Positions 9,648 to 17,258 of a stretch of DNA of 64,000 nucleotides are shown here, in pieces. The first letter of the stretch is position 1, and each line of letters starts with the position of its first letter. The stretch comes from F22 sp963678855. Its GTDB lineage: Bacteria; Bacteroidota; Bacteroidia; Bacteroidales; Bacteroidaceae. The stretch spans positions 620,001 through 684,000 of the forward strand of contig OY787448.1 in the NCBI GenBank assembly GCA_963678855.1, read 5' to 3'. The notes under the pieces were generated by a model that searched no databases, was not told where the DNA came from, and worked only from the letters and a program-made list of their open reading frames with translations. Made by a program: the position numbers and the translations under genes.

Positions 9648-9655
9648 CAAAAGTA
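9648..9655 (-). promoter_or_regulatory. Candidate -7 box for the DUF4301/kinase operon
   Basis: The minus strand reads TACTTTTG here, matching TAnnTTTG, 30 bp upstream of the DUF4301 start. The nearest TTTG partner is 23 bp away, a little long, so the assignment is tentative. Confidence 0.4.
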
Positions 9656-9724
9656 CAAAAAAAAGTGCATTCTCGAAGCAAATATTAAAAAAAAGTGCTA
9701 CCTTTACGACAAAAGTAACATCAT

Positions 9725-11947
9725 ATGAACTCACCTCGACCAACTAACGAAAAAATACGTAAGCGTTTGATTAAGGAATATAAAGGGATATACTCTCAGC
9801 TACAAGAGGTTTGTACGCCTGAGGATATTAAACACTTGAAATCATGGATAAAAGATGCATTTGTACAAGGTGCATACGATGAGATGCGTTTCGAGCAACA
9901 TACTTTGCTTCATCGACTGAACACTCTGCACATCCTTCTGGATGATATGGGGCTTAAACGAAGCAGTGTTATCAGCTTACTTATTCTCGCTAATATTCAA
10001 CATGGTAGTAAAACTATTGAAGATGCCGAAAAAGATTTCGGTACAGATGTGTGTGCCATTTTGAATGGGTTGGTAAAAACGCAGGAACTATATTCGAAGA
10101 GTCCTGTAATCGAGAGTGAAAACTTCCGTAATCTTTTATTGTCTTTTGCTGAAGACATGCGTGTGATCTTGATCTTGATTGCGGATCGAGTAAACTTAAT
10201 GCGTGCCATTCGTTATACGCACAATGATGAGATGCGTAAGCAGGTTGCGACGGAGGCGGCGTATCTATATGCTCCCCTAGCCCATAAACTGGGTCTCTAC
10301 AAACTTAAATCGGAACTAGAGGATCTCTCTCTGAAATATATGAACAGGGAGATGTTTACCTTTATCAAAGATAAGCTACAAGAGACGAAGGAGAGCCGGG
10401 AGGCATATATCGCTGAGTTTATCGCACCGATTAAAAAGCAATTAGATAAACTGGGCTTGAACTTTAGTATCAAAGGACGTACGAAGTCTATACACTCTAT
10501 CTGGAATAAGCTGATGAAGCAAAATACGACTATCGAGAAAATCTATGACTTGTTCGCGATTCGTATTGTGCTGGATACGCCTATGGATAGAGAGAAGCTG
10601 GAATGCTGGCAGGTGTATAGTGTGATTACGGATATGTATAATCCAAACCCTAAGCGTCTGAAGGACTGGCTATCTGTGCCTAAGAGTAACGGATATGAGA
10701 GCTTGCACACTACGGTTATGGGCCCTGATGGTAAATGGGTAGAAGTGCAGATTCGTACACAGCGTATGGATGAAATCGCGGAGCGTGGTTTTGCGGCACA
10801 CTGGAGATATAAAGGTGTGAAGAGTGAAACGGGTCTGGATGAGTGGCTGACGAATATGCGTGAGGCACTGGAAACACAAGATGCGAAAGACTCGCGTGAG
10901 GTGATGGATCAGTTTAAGATGGAGCTATATGAAGATGAAGTCTTTGTGTTTACGCCTAAGGGTGATCTGTATCAGCTTCCTAAAGGGGCAACGATACTAG
11001 ATTTTGCCTTTCGCATCCACTCGAGATTGGGATGTCAATGTACGGGGGCTATTGTGAATAATAAGCACGTGCAACTGAAATATGAACTGGGTAGCGGTGA
11101 CCAGGTGGAAATCTTGTCATCGAGTACACAGACGCCGAAACAGGACTGGCTGAACTTTGTGACAACAAGCAAGGCGAGACATAAGATTCGTCAAAGTTTG
11201 AAGGAGCTGCAAGCACGCTATGTAGCCTTTGGAAAAGAAGAGCTGGAACGTAAATTTAAGAACCGTAAGCTGGTCTACGAGGAGAAGGTGATGATGCGCC
11301 TTATCAAAAAACGTGGATACAAGACGGTCACGGAGTTTATGAGTCTTGTAGGAGATGGCAGTATAGGTATCAATGATGTGATTGATAGCTATCTGGCATT
11401 AAAGCAGGATATGGAGGAAATCGACCAAACGCAACGCAGTGCGGAGGGATATACTCTGGAGCAAGCGCAAAAGCTAGATACAGAGGAGGCGCCTGTCAAG
11501 GAGGATGTCTTAGTGATTGACCAGAATCTGAAAGGGGTGGAATTCCATCTGTCTAAATGTTGTAATCCTATCTATGGGGATGATGTATTTGGATTTGTGA
11601 CAATCAATGATGGGATTAAGATTCACCGTACGGATTGTCCAAACTCAACACAAATGCGAGAACGTTATGGGTATCGCATCGTACCTGCACGCTGGGCTGG
11701 TAAGAGTCTGGGTAAACAGTATCCTATTACGCTGCGTGTGGTGGGACAAGATGATATTGGTATCGTAACAAATATCACGTCTATTATTACGAAGGAACCT
11801 GGGGTTGCTTTGCGTAATATTTCTATTGACTCAAATGATGGTTTGTTTAATGGTACGCTAACTGTGATGGTAAGTGATCAAAGCAAACTGAATGCCTTAA
11901 CAAAGAAGCTTCAAGGTGTGAAAGGCGTGAAGAATGTCATGAGATAA
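9725..11947 (+). CDS. relA: RelA/SpoT-family (p)ppGpp synthetase with degenerate hydrolase domain
   Basis: 740 aa, normal Rel length. Order: HD-like domain about 40-200; synthetase about 230-360 with GRTKSIHSIWNK, YDLFAIRIV, RLKDWLSVPKSNGYESLHT and VQIRTQRMDEIAERG; TGS about 403-465; zinc-finger-like region with SKCCNPIYGDDV and HRTDCPN; ACT at the C-terminus. The synthetase keeps all expected motifs and an RxKD (RLKD, 311-314) of the Rel type. In the hydrolase domain the metal-binding HD and following ED are replaced by LILANIQHG (about 86-94), so hydrolysis of (p)ppGpp is probably lost, and another Rel/SpoT protein should exist elsewhere. It is followed at 6 bp by dgkA. Confidence 0.93.
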   Translation: MNSPRPTNEKIRKRLIKEYKGIYSQLQEVCTPEDIKHLKSWIKDAFVQGAYDEMRFEQHTLLHRLNTLHILLDDMGLKRSSVISLLILANIQHGSKTIEDAEKDFGTDVCAILNGLVKTQELYSKSPVIESENFRNLLLSFAEDMRVILILIADRVNLMRAIRYTHNDEMRKQVATEAAYLYAPLAHKLGLYKLKSELEDLSLKYMNREMFTFIKDKLQETKESREAYIAEFIAPIKKQLDKLGLNFSIKGRTKSIHSIWNKLMKQNTTIEKIYDLFAIRIVLDTPMDREKLECWQVYSVITDMYNPNPKRLKDWLSVPKSNGYESLHTTVMGPDGKWVEVQIRTQRMDEIAERGFAAHWRYKGVKSETGLDEWLTNMREALETQDAKDSREVMDQFKMELYEDEVFVFTPKGDLYQLPKGATILDFAFRIHSRLGCQCTGAIVNNKHVQLKYELGSGDQVEILSSSTQTPKQDWLNFVTTSKARHKIRQSLKELQARYVAFGKEELERKFKNRKLVYEEKVMMRLIKKRGYKTVTEFMSLVGDGSIGINDVIDSYLALKQDMEEIDQTQRSAEGYTLEQAQKLDTEEAPVKEDVLVIDQNLKGVEFHLSKCCNPIYGDDVFGFVTINDGIKIHRTDCPNSTQMRERYGYRIVPARWAGKSLGKQYPITLRVVGQDDIGIVTNITSIITKEPGVALRNISIDSNDGLFNGTLTVMVSDQSKLNALTKKLQGVKGVKNVMR

Positions 11948-11953
11948 ACGAAT

Positions 11954-12340
11954 ATGGAAAAGAAACAGAAGCCGAAAACTGGATATTGGTATAGCTTTAA
12001 GTACGCCTTGCAGGGAATAGCTCATTTCTTTGAATATGAGCATAATGCAAAGAGTCACGGCGTGGCTTCAATATTGGTTATCGCTCTGGGATGGTATGTG
12101 GAATTGTCGCATGTAGAATGGGCTATTGTGCTGCTGTGCTGTGGACTGATGTTGAGTGCAGAAGCGCTGAACACAGCGATTGAGCGTGTGGTGGATCTGT
12201 GTAGCCCTGAATATCACGAACTGGCAAAACAGGCGAAGGATGTGGCAGCAGGGGCTGTACTAGTTTTGGCTATCATTGTGGCTATCATCGGTTGTATCAT
12301 ATTTATCCCGCATATGATGGAGATTATGACAGGCTGGTGA
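11954..12340 (+). CDS. dgkA: Diacylglycerol kinase family protein (DgkA-type)
   Basis: 128 aa small integral-membrane kinase. Members phosphorylate diacylglycerol or, in Gram-positive bacteria, undecaprenol; the substrate here is not deducible. Three membrane helices are visible, and the family signature EALNTAIERVVDLCSPEYH at about 72-90 contains the essential Glu residues. NAKSHGVASILVIALG corresponds to the conserved ARxH segment of the first helix. The start lies 6 bp after the rel stop, so the two are cotranscribed, and a strong hairpin follows the gene. Confidence 0.92.
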   Translation: MEKKQKPKTGYWYSFKYALQGIAHFFEYEHNAKSHGVASILVIALGWYVELSHVEWAIVLLCCGLMLSAEALNTAIERVVDLCSPEYHELAKQAKDVAAGAVLVLAIIVAIIGCIIFIPHMMEIMTGW

Positions 12341-12363
12341 GACGAATTGTCTTAAATAGAGTA

Positions 12364-12413
12364 AACAGTTCTGAAATAACGCACTTTTTATGGTGCTTAT
12401 TTCAGAACTGTTC
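12364..12413 (+). terminator. Terminator of the rel-dgkA operon
   Basis: Long inverted repeat: AACAGTTCTGAAATAA pairs with TTATTTCAGAACTGTT, then GCAC with GTGC across one bulged base. A short T-rich stretch (ATTTTAG) follows. It lies 24 bp after the dgkA stop. Confidence 0.75.
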
Positions 12414-12496
12414 ATTTTAGGTACACCTTTTGTAATTACACGCACGTATGTGATTTTTTCGCATGCTTATGACTGAACAATAATCAAATAGTATAT

Positions 12497-13108
12497 ATGA
12501 CAAGTAAAAAAATGAAGCAAGAAGAGACTTCAAATGAAGCACAAGAAGCGGCTGCAAAGGCAGCTGCAAATGATGCACAAGAAAATACTGCGGATGCTCA
12601 AGAGCAAGCAGAGGAGAATCAAGAGGAGGCTGAGCTTTCTCCTGAGGAAAAGCTTGAATTACATGTGAAATCACTTGAGGAGCAACTTGCTGCACAAAAA
12701 GATAAATACCTACGTCTTACTGCTGAATATGATAACTACCGCAAGCGTAGCATGAAAGAAAAGACAGATCTTATCTTGAATGGTGGAGAAAAAGCATTTA
12801 CTGCTGTACTTCCTGTTCTTGATGATATGGAGCGTGCTCTAGCTACTATGGCAAAAGCTGAAGATGTAGCTGCTGTTAAGGAAGGTGTAGACTTGATTTA
12901 CAATAAGTTTGTACAAACCCTTTCTCAAAATGGTGTGAAGGCTATCGACACGAAAGAGATGCCTCTTGATACTGACTTGCACGAAGCTATCGCTATGATT
13001 CCTGCACCTGCTGAAGAGCTTAAAGGCAAGATTCTAGATTGCGTGCAACAAGGTTATACGCTAAACGAGAAAGTTATCCGCCACGCGAAAGTTGTGGTAG
13101 GTGAATAA
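12497..13108 (+). CDS. grpE: Nucleotide exchange factor GrpE
   Basis: 203 aa; releases ADP from DnaK in the chaperone cycle. The N-terminal 50 residues are Ala/Glu/Gln-rich and low complexity, then a long helix (EEKLELHVKSLEEQLAAQKDKYLRL region), the conserved AEYDNYRKRSMKEK near residue 76, and the C-terminal beta domain ending in VIRHAKVVVGE. It starts a grpE-dnaJ pair; dnaK is not in the window. The start ATG lies just before TSKKMKQEE, and a second in-frame Met at residue 6 is possible. No clear heat-shock operator was seen upstream. Confidence 0.95.
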   Translation: MTSKKMKQEETSNEAQEAAAKAAANDAQENTADAQEQAEENQEEAELSPEEKLELHVKSLEEQLAAQKDKYLRLTAEYDNYRKRSMKEKTDLILNGGEKAFTAVLPVLDDMERALATMAKAEDVAAVKEGVDLIYNKFVQTLSQNGVKAIDTKEMPLDTDLHEAIAMIPAPAEELKGKILDCVQQGYTLNEKVIRHAKVVVGE

Positions 13109-13138
13109 TCTGATAAACCCAAAAACGTCGATATAAAG

Positions 13139-14299
13139 ATGAGTACAAAAAGAGACTATTACGAAATTCTTGGGGTAGAGAAATCGGCTGATGCGGCTAC
13201 TATCAAGAAGGCGTATCGTAAGATGGCGATTAAGTATCACCCTGATAAGAACCCTGGTGATAAGGAAGCAGAAGATAAGTTCAAGGAAGCTGCAGAGGCT
13301 TATGATGTCTTGAGCGATGACAATAAGCGTGCACGCTACGATCAATATGGTCATGCGGGTATGGACGGCGCTGGCGGTTTCGGTGGCGGCGGTTTCGGTG
13401 GTCACGAGATGAACATGGATGATATCTTCTCTATGTTTGGTGATATCTTCGGTGGTCACGGAGGATTCGGTGGATTTGGTGGCGGTGGACGTCGTGGAGG
13501 TCCTCGTCAATTCCGTGGTCAAGACCTACGTGTTCGCGTGAAGCTTAACCTGAAAGAGGTGGCTCACGGTGCAACGAAGAAGTTTAAGTTGAAGAAGGAT
13601 GTAGTTTGTAATCACTGCCATGGTACAGGAGCTGAAGGAAGTCACGATAAGGAAACTTGTCCTACTTGTGGAGGTGCTGGATACACAGTACGTATGCAAC
13701 AAACGCTTCTAGGAGCTATGCAAACACAAGTGGCTTGTGAAACTTGTGGCGGTGAAGGCCAAATCATCAAGAACAAATGTAGCCACTGTGCTGGTGAAGG
13801 TATTGTGAAGGGTGAAGAAGTGGTAGAAGTAAATATCCCTGCTGGTGTAATGGAAGGTATGCAACTTTCTATGTCGGGCAAGGGTAATGCTGGACGCCGC
13901 AACGGTATCCCTGGTGATTTGTTGATCCAAATCCTTGAAGAAAAAGACAAAGAGTTGCTACGTGATGGCGATGACCTTGTATATAATCTATTAATTACGT
14001 TCCCTCAAGCTGCGCTTGGTGATACAGTAGAGATTCCTACGGTAGATGGCCACGCGAAGGTGAAGGTTGATGCGGGTACTCAGCCTGGTAAGGTATTGCG
14101 TCTACGCAACAAGGGACTACCTAGTGTGAATGGTTACGGTACGGGTGACTTGCTTGTTAATATCACTTGCTACGTTCCAGAGAAGCTAAGCAAGGAAGAA
14201 AAAGAGACACTTGAAAAAATGAAGGATGCAGAGAACTTTGTGCCTTCTCGTGATACAAAAGAAAGTATCTTCAAGAAGTTTACGCGACTATTTCAATAA
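13139..14299 (+). CDS. dnaJ: Chaperone DnaJ
   Basis: 386 aa full-length type I J-protein; delivers substrates to DnaK and stimulates its ATPase. J-domain 1-70 with HPD at 34-36; Gly/Phe-rich linker about 78-125; four CxxCxGxG-type zinc repeats (CNHCHGTG, CPTCGGAG, CETCGGEG, CSHCAGEG) at about 155-222; then the C-terminal substrate-binding domains. The gene lies 30 bp downstream of grpE with no terminator between, and a strong terminator follows it. Confidence 0.97.
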   Translation: MSTKRDYYEILGVEKSADAATIKKAYRKMAIKYHPDKNPGDKEAEDKFKEAAEAYDVLSDDNKRARYDQYGHAGMDGAGGFGGGGFGGHEMNMDDIFSMFGDIFGGHGGFGGFGGGGRRGGPRQFRGQDLRVRVKLNLKEVAHGATKKFKLKKDVVCNHCHGTGAEGSHDKETCPTCGGAGYTVRMQQTLLGAMQTQVACETCGGEGQIIKNKCSHCAGEGIVKGEEVVEVNIPAGVMEGMQLSMSGKGNAGRRNGIPGDLLIQILEEKDKELLRDGDDLVYNLLITFPQAALGDTVEIPTVDGHAKVKVDAGTQPGKVLRLRNKGLPSVNGYGTGDLLVNITCYVPEKLSKEEKETLEKMKDAENFVPSRDTKESIFKKFTRLFQ

Positions 14300-14320
14300 T
14301 AGCTATACGCTATAAATATA

Positions 14321-14359
14321 GAGGCTGTATCAAGAATGTTTGATGCAGCCTCGTGTTTT
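14321..14359 (+). terminator. Terminator of grpE-dnaJ
   Basis: GAGGCTGTATCAA pairs with TTGATGCAGCCTC (13 bp, one G-T wobble, 6-nt loop) and is followed by GTGTTTTTC. It begins 22 bp after the dnaJ stop. Confidence 0.85.
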
Positions 14360-14825
14360 TCTAGACTGCTTTTGTACAGTGTATCACTGTAAAAAACACC
14401 ACACATTTTATTGGAGAGAAGTCCATACTATAAACTACAACATTACATATGTGACAAACTGAAAGACAGCAATAACTCAACTTTCTATCAAAACGACACA
14501 CTGAGACAGCTTGCTTAAAATCCTCCTATCCTAGCACCCTGATATCCACTCAAAAAGGAAAGGCCTTAAATCAAACGCTAAGGGCCTCTACGCGCATGCT
14601 TCATTTTTTTTGATTTTCATACAAATAATCCAAAGTAAAAAATTCTGCTTTGAAGCCTTAAAAAAAATCTCTTAAGAAAAGTTCATATGAGACACAAAAA
14701 AAGCAAGGAAATTACTCTATGATACACAGTTTTACTAGAAAGAGACATTAAGAAACAGAAAACACTTAGAATAAGTGGTATAAAGAATCAACATAAAACT
14801 ATACTAGAAGGCATACAAAAAGAAA
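14360..14825. other. Gene-free AT-rich interval
   Basis: About 465 bp between the dnaJ terminator and the terminator of the tRNA array. It is rich in A and in short repeats of AAG/AAA. I see no ORF with protein-like sequence, no consensus promoter and no RNA gene in it. Confidence 0.5.
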
Positions 14826-14849
14826 CCTCCCATTCAAAAGAATGGAAGG
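14826..14849 (-). terminator. Terminator of the tRNA-Asp array
   Basis: On the minus strand, CCTTCCATTC pairs with GAATGGGAGG (one wobble, 4-nt loop), followed by TTTCTTTTTG. It lies 77 bp downstream of the last tRNA. Confidence 0.75.
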
Positions 14850-14925
14850 CTTACACAATAAAAACCACAAAAACAAACATTCATGAATCTCGAGTTCAAA
14901 ACAAAACTCTCATCAATTCTTGAAG

Positions 14926-14999
14926 CGGTCTGGACGGGACTCGAACCCGCGACCCCATGCGTGACAGGCATGTATTCTAACCAACTGAACTACCAAACC
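14926..14999 (-). tRNA. tRNA-Asp(GUC), copy 4 in transcription order
   Basis: Cloverleaf of 74 nt: acceptor GGTTTGG / CCAGACC with discriminator G73, anticodon arm with loop CTGTCAC (anticodon GTC), and T-arm GGGTTCGAGTCCC. The discriminator G and GTC anticodon fit aspartate. CCA is not encoded; the 3' flank reads CTTC. Confidence 0.95.
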
Positions 15000-15029
15000 T
15001 CAAAAATAAAACGATATACTTCTTTGGAG

Positions 15030-15103
15030 CGGTCTGGACGGGACTCGAACCCGCGACCCCATGCGTGACAGGCATGTATTCTAACCAACTGAACTACCAA
15101 ACC
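15030..15103 (-). tRNA. tRNA-Asp(GUC), copy 3
   Basis: Same 74-nt sequence as the neighbouring copies, anticodon GTC, discriminator G. CCA is not encoded. It is 30 bp from copy 4. Confidence 0.95.
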
Positions 15104-15129
15104 AAAACTATCAAGAATAAAATCGTTGG

Positions 15130-15203
15130 CGGTCTGGACGGGACTCGAACCCGCGACCCCATGCGTGACAGGCATGTATTCTAACCAACTGAACTACCAA
15201 ACC
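15130..15203 (-). tRNA. tRNA-Asp(GUC), copy 2
   Basis: Same 74-nt body as its neighbours, anticodon GTC. This copy alone is followed directly by CCA in the genome (15127-15129). Confidence 0.95.
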
Positions 15204-15284
15204 TTTTGTAAGGATTTTATTCTATTCAGTCAAGACTCTTTATCAGTCTATCGTTTTACAATCATCGGAAGCGTTAAAAAAGCG

Positions 15285-15358
15285 CGGTCTGGACGGGACT
15301 CGAACCCGCGACCCCATGCGTGACAGGCATGTATTCTAACCAACTGAACTACCAAACC
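15285..15358 (-). tRNA. tRNA-Asp(GUC), copy 1, promoter-proximal
   Basis: Same 74-nt body, anticodon GTC, no encoded CCA. It lies about 40 bp downstream of a consensus promoter and 81 bp from copy 2. Confidence 0.95.
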
Positions 15359-15396
15359 TTGTAGCTTCTAGCTCGCTATCTTTCCGATTGCGGATG

Positions 15397-15427
15397 CAAA
15401 GGTAGCAATAATATCTTTACCTCCAAA
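15397..15427 (-). promoter_or_regulatory. Consensus Bacteroidetes promoter of the tRNA-Asp array
   Basis: The minus strand reads TTTG (15424-15427), a 19-bp spacer, then TACCTTTG (15397-15404), a full match to the TTTG/TAnnTTTG promoter. Expected transcription start is near 15389, giving a leader of about 30 nt before the first tRNA. Confidence 0.8.
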
Positions 15428-15470
15428 CAAATCCTAGAATTTTCTCGGCAAAAATTTCAGATCCCTTTAT

Positions 15471-16037
15471 CTATGGGCTTTTTTCACCTTTATTAGTTGC
15501 GGATTCACTCATTTTCTGAAGAAGCACTCCATCCTTATATTCCTCCTGAGAATAGACCCAATCGAGCAATATTCCTCGACGCTCGTAACCTTGTCCTTCA
15601 AACAACTTAATACTTGGAATATTATCTACTGTAACAATAGCATAGACGCTATGTAGATGCAATACCTGAAGAGCATAATCAGTGAGGATGCGCAATGCTT
15701 CAGAAGCATATCCATTGCGCCTATAAGGGTCGTGCACAGCAATACCAACCCCTGCACGTCTATGACTAGGTGCAAAGTCGGTCAAGTCAATCGTACCAAC
15801 TGGCTTATCGTCTTCAATACGACATATCATAACGCGAAGCTGTCTGTCTGCATACAAATCAGACATACTACTCTCTATAAAGCGAGAGAGCGTATGACGA
15901 GAGTATGGTGATGTGTAACTACTCACATCCCACATACTAGGATCATTCTCTATCGTATATAAGAAATCTAGATCTGAGGGCTCCATAGCTCTCAAATAGA
16001 TTTGCTTGCCACTAAAACTAAAAGACGCGTTGTTCAT
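15471..16037 (-). CDS. GNAT family N-acetyltransferase
   Basis: 188 aa, RimJ/RimL/SpeG-like acyltransferase using acetyl-CoA; the substrate is unknown. The N-terminal IYLRAMEPSDLDFLYTIEN is the usual start of this group. The acetyl-CoA-binding region is AGVGIAVHDPYRRNGYASEAL (motif A, R-R-N-G-Y-A) near residues 95-115, and a motif B end (NIPSIKLFEGQGYERRG) lies near 142-158. Cytoplasmic. It is the third gene of the recR operon, 10 bp after the membrane protein gene. Confidence 0.85.
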   Translation of the reverse strand: MNNASFSFSGKQIYLRAMEPSDLDFLYTIENDPSMWDVSSYTSPYSRHTLSRFIESSMSDLYADRQLRVMICRIEDDKPVGTIDLTDFAPSHRRAGVGIAVHDPYRRNGYASEALRILTDYALQVLHLHSVYAIVTVDNIPSIKLFEGQGYERRGILLDWVYSQEEYKDGVLLQKMSESATNKGEKSP

Positions 16038-16047
16038 ATGCAGTGGT

Positions 16048-16533
16048 TTATTGATTACTTGTAGGTTCTTCTCGTGCTGCCCCTACTTCTTCATCCAATT
16101 TTGTGATTGAAGGAAAAACAAACAATAGGCTCAACACAGCGATACCTGTACAAAGTAGCCCTAGATTGTCTTCTGTCATATAATATGTAAAGACACCCAT
16201 AAGTGCTGGAATAACCAGCAAGTCTAAACGTGCGATAGCTAGCACTTGGTATCTTTTTATAGCATCGGCTTCTTCTATGATGTTGCCCAGAGCACGTTTT
16301 AGCAACCAAGGCATCAACTTTAAAGATGTAGGCACAAGTCCTAGAGTCAACAAGATGCAGGTAGTTTGTATTCTATACGTCCAATCTGGAAGTCCCAGTA
16401 AACTGCCTCGTGTTAAATAACCAGTTTGAAAAAGCAGGACAGCGATTAAGACAAATGCAATATTAATATAGAATAGTATCTTCAATAAAAAAGTCACTCT
16501 CGTTTTTAAAAGTATATTCTGATTGTTCTCCAT
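16048..16533 (-). CDS. Hypothetical membrane protein, 161 aa
   Basis: I do not recognise the family. Four hydrophobic segments are visible (about 14-35, 55-75, 103-120, 125-143), with a charged loop EEADAIKRYQ between the second and third pairs and a hydrophilic C-tail, so a four-helix inner-membrane protein is likely. It lies between recR (12 bp) and the GNAT gene (10 bp) and is probably cotranscribed. Confidence 0.75.
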   Translation of the reverse strand: MENNQNILLKTRVTFLLKILFYINIAFVLIAVLLFQTGYLTRGSLLGLPDWTYRIQTTCILLTLGLVPTSLKLMPWLLKRALGNIIEEADAIKRYQVLAIARLDLLVIPALMGVFTYYMTEDNLGLLCTGIAVLSLLFVFPSITKLDEEVGAAREEPTSNQ

Positions 16534-16545
16534 GTATAGTATATA

Positions 16546-17163
16546 TTATTGTGCTCCTTCAAAAGGCACACGGTGTAAAATACTTCTTCCTAGTGTCACT
16601 TCATCGGCATATTGTAGTTCGTCACCCACAGAGATACCTCGTGCTATTTCACTGACATCGACTTTATGCGGTGCCAACTTACGATATAGGTAGTGACAGG
16701 TCATATCTCCCTCCATTGAACCATTCAATGCCAATACAATCTCTTTGATTTCGTTCGACTGAACTCGCTCTTCCAACATATCTATAGTCAAATCACTAGG
16801 TCCTATACCATCCATAGGAGAAATGATACCACCTAATACATGATATACACCTCTATATTGTTGGGTAGCTTCAATAGCCATAACATCTCTTATATTCTCT
16901 ACAACACAAACAGTAGATCTATCACGACGTGGATCGGCACAGATAGGACATAATTCAGCATCAGAAATATTATGACAATTAGTACAGTACTGCACCTCTT
17001 CTTTTAACCTAGTGATGGCTTCACTAAATTGTCGTACATGCTGATTGTCTTGACGAAGCAGATGCAGGACAAAACGTAACGCAGTTTTACGCCCTACTCC
17101 AGGCAGCTTAGCGAACTCACTGACCGCCCGTTCTAGCAGTATTGATGGATATTCTTGATTCAT
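16546..17163 (-). CDS. recR: Recombination protein RecR
   Basis: 205 aa; loads RecA in RecF-pathway repair with RecO and RecF. N-terminal HhH region (LPGVGRKTALRFVLHLL, about 19-35), zinc finger CTNCHNISDAELCPIC (about 56-71), and Toprim domain starting TVCVVENIRDVMAIE (about 80) with the RecR-typical GVYHVLGGIISPMDGIGP. Full length. First gene of a three-gene operon, divergent from the symporter gene. Confidence 0.96.
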   Translation of the reverse strand: MNQEYPSILLERAVSEFAKLPGVGRKTALRFVLHLLRQDNQHVRQFSEAITRLKEEVQYCTNCHNISDAELCPICADPRRDRSTVCVVENIRDVMAIEATQQYRGVYHVLGGIISPMDGIGPSDLTIDMLEERVQSNEIKEIVLALNGSMEGDMTCHYLYRKLAPHKVDVSEIARGISVGDELQYADEVTLGRSILHRVPFEGAQ

Positions 17164-17225
17164 TAATTACAGTTTTACTATCTACAAATATAGCAACTTA
17201 TTACTGACATTCCCAGTAAAATGAG

Positions 17226-17233
17226 TATTTTTG
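17226..17233 (+). promoter_or_regulatory. Candidate -7 box of the symporter gene
   Basis: TATTTTTG matches TAnnTTTG 25 bp upstream of the symporter ATG, in the divergent interval with recR. No convincing -33 TTTG is seen, so this is a half-match. Confidence 0.4.
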
Positions 17234-17258
17234 TAGGAATTTTAGAGGAATAACAAAT

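Noticed and set aside
9619..9681. Longer N-terminus of the DUF4301 protein
   Set aside because: The 21-residue extension is not family-like and would place the start inside the candidate promoter.
14883..15323. Short ORFs on both strands across the tRNA array (repeated WTGLEPATPCVTGMYSNQLNYQT-like peptides)
   Set aside because: They are translations of the tRNA-Asp bodies; the cloverleaf structure explains the repetition.
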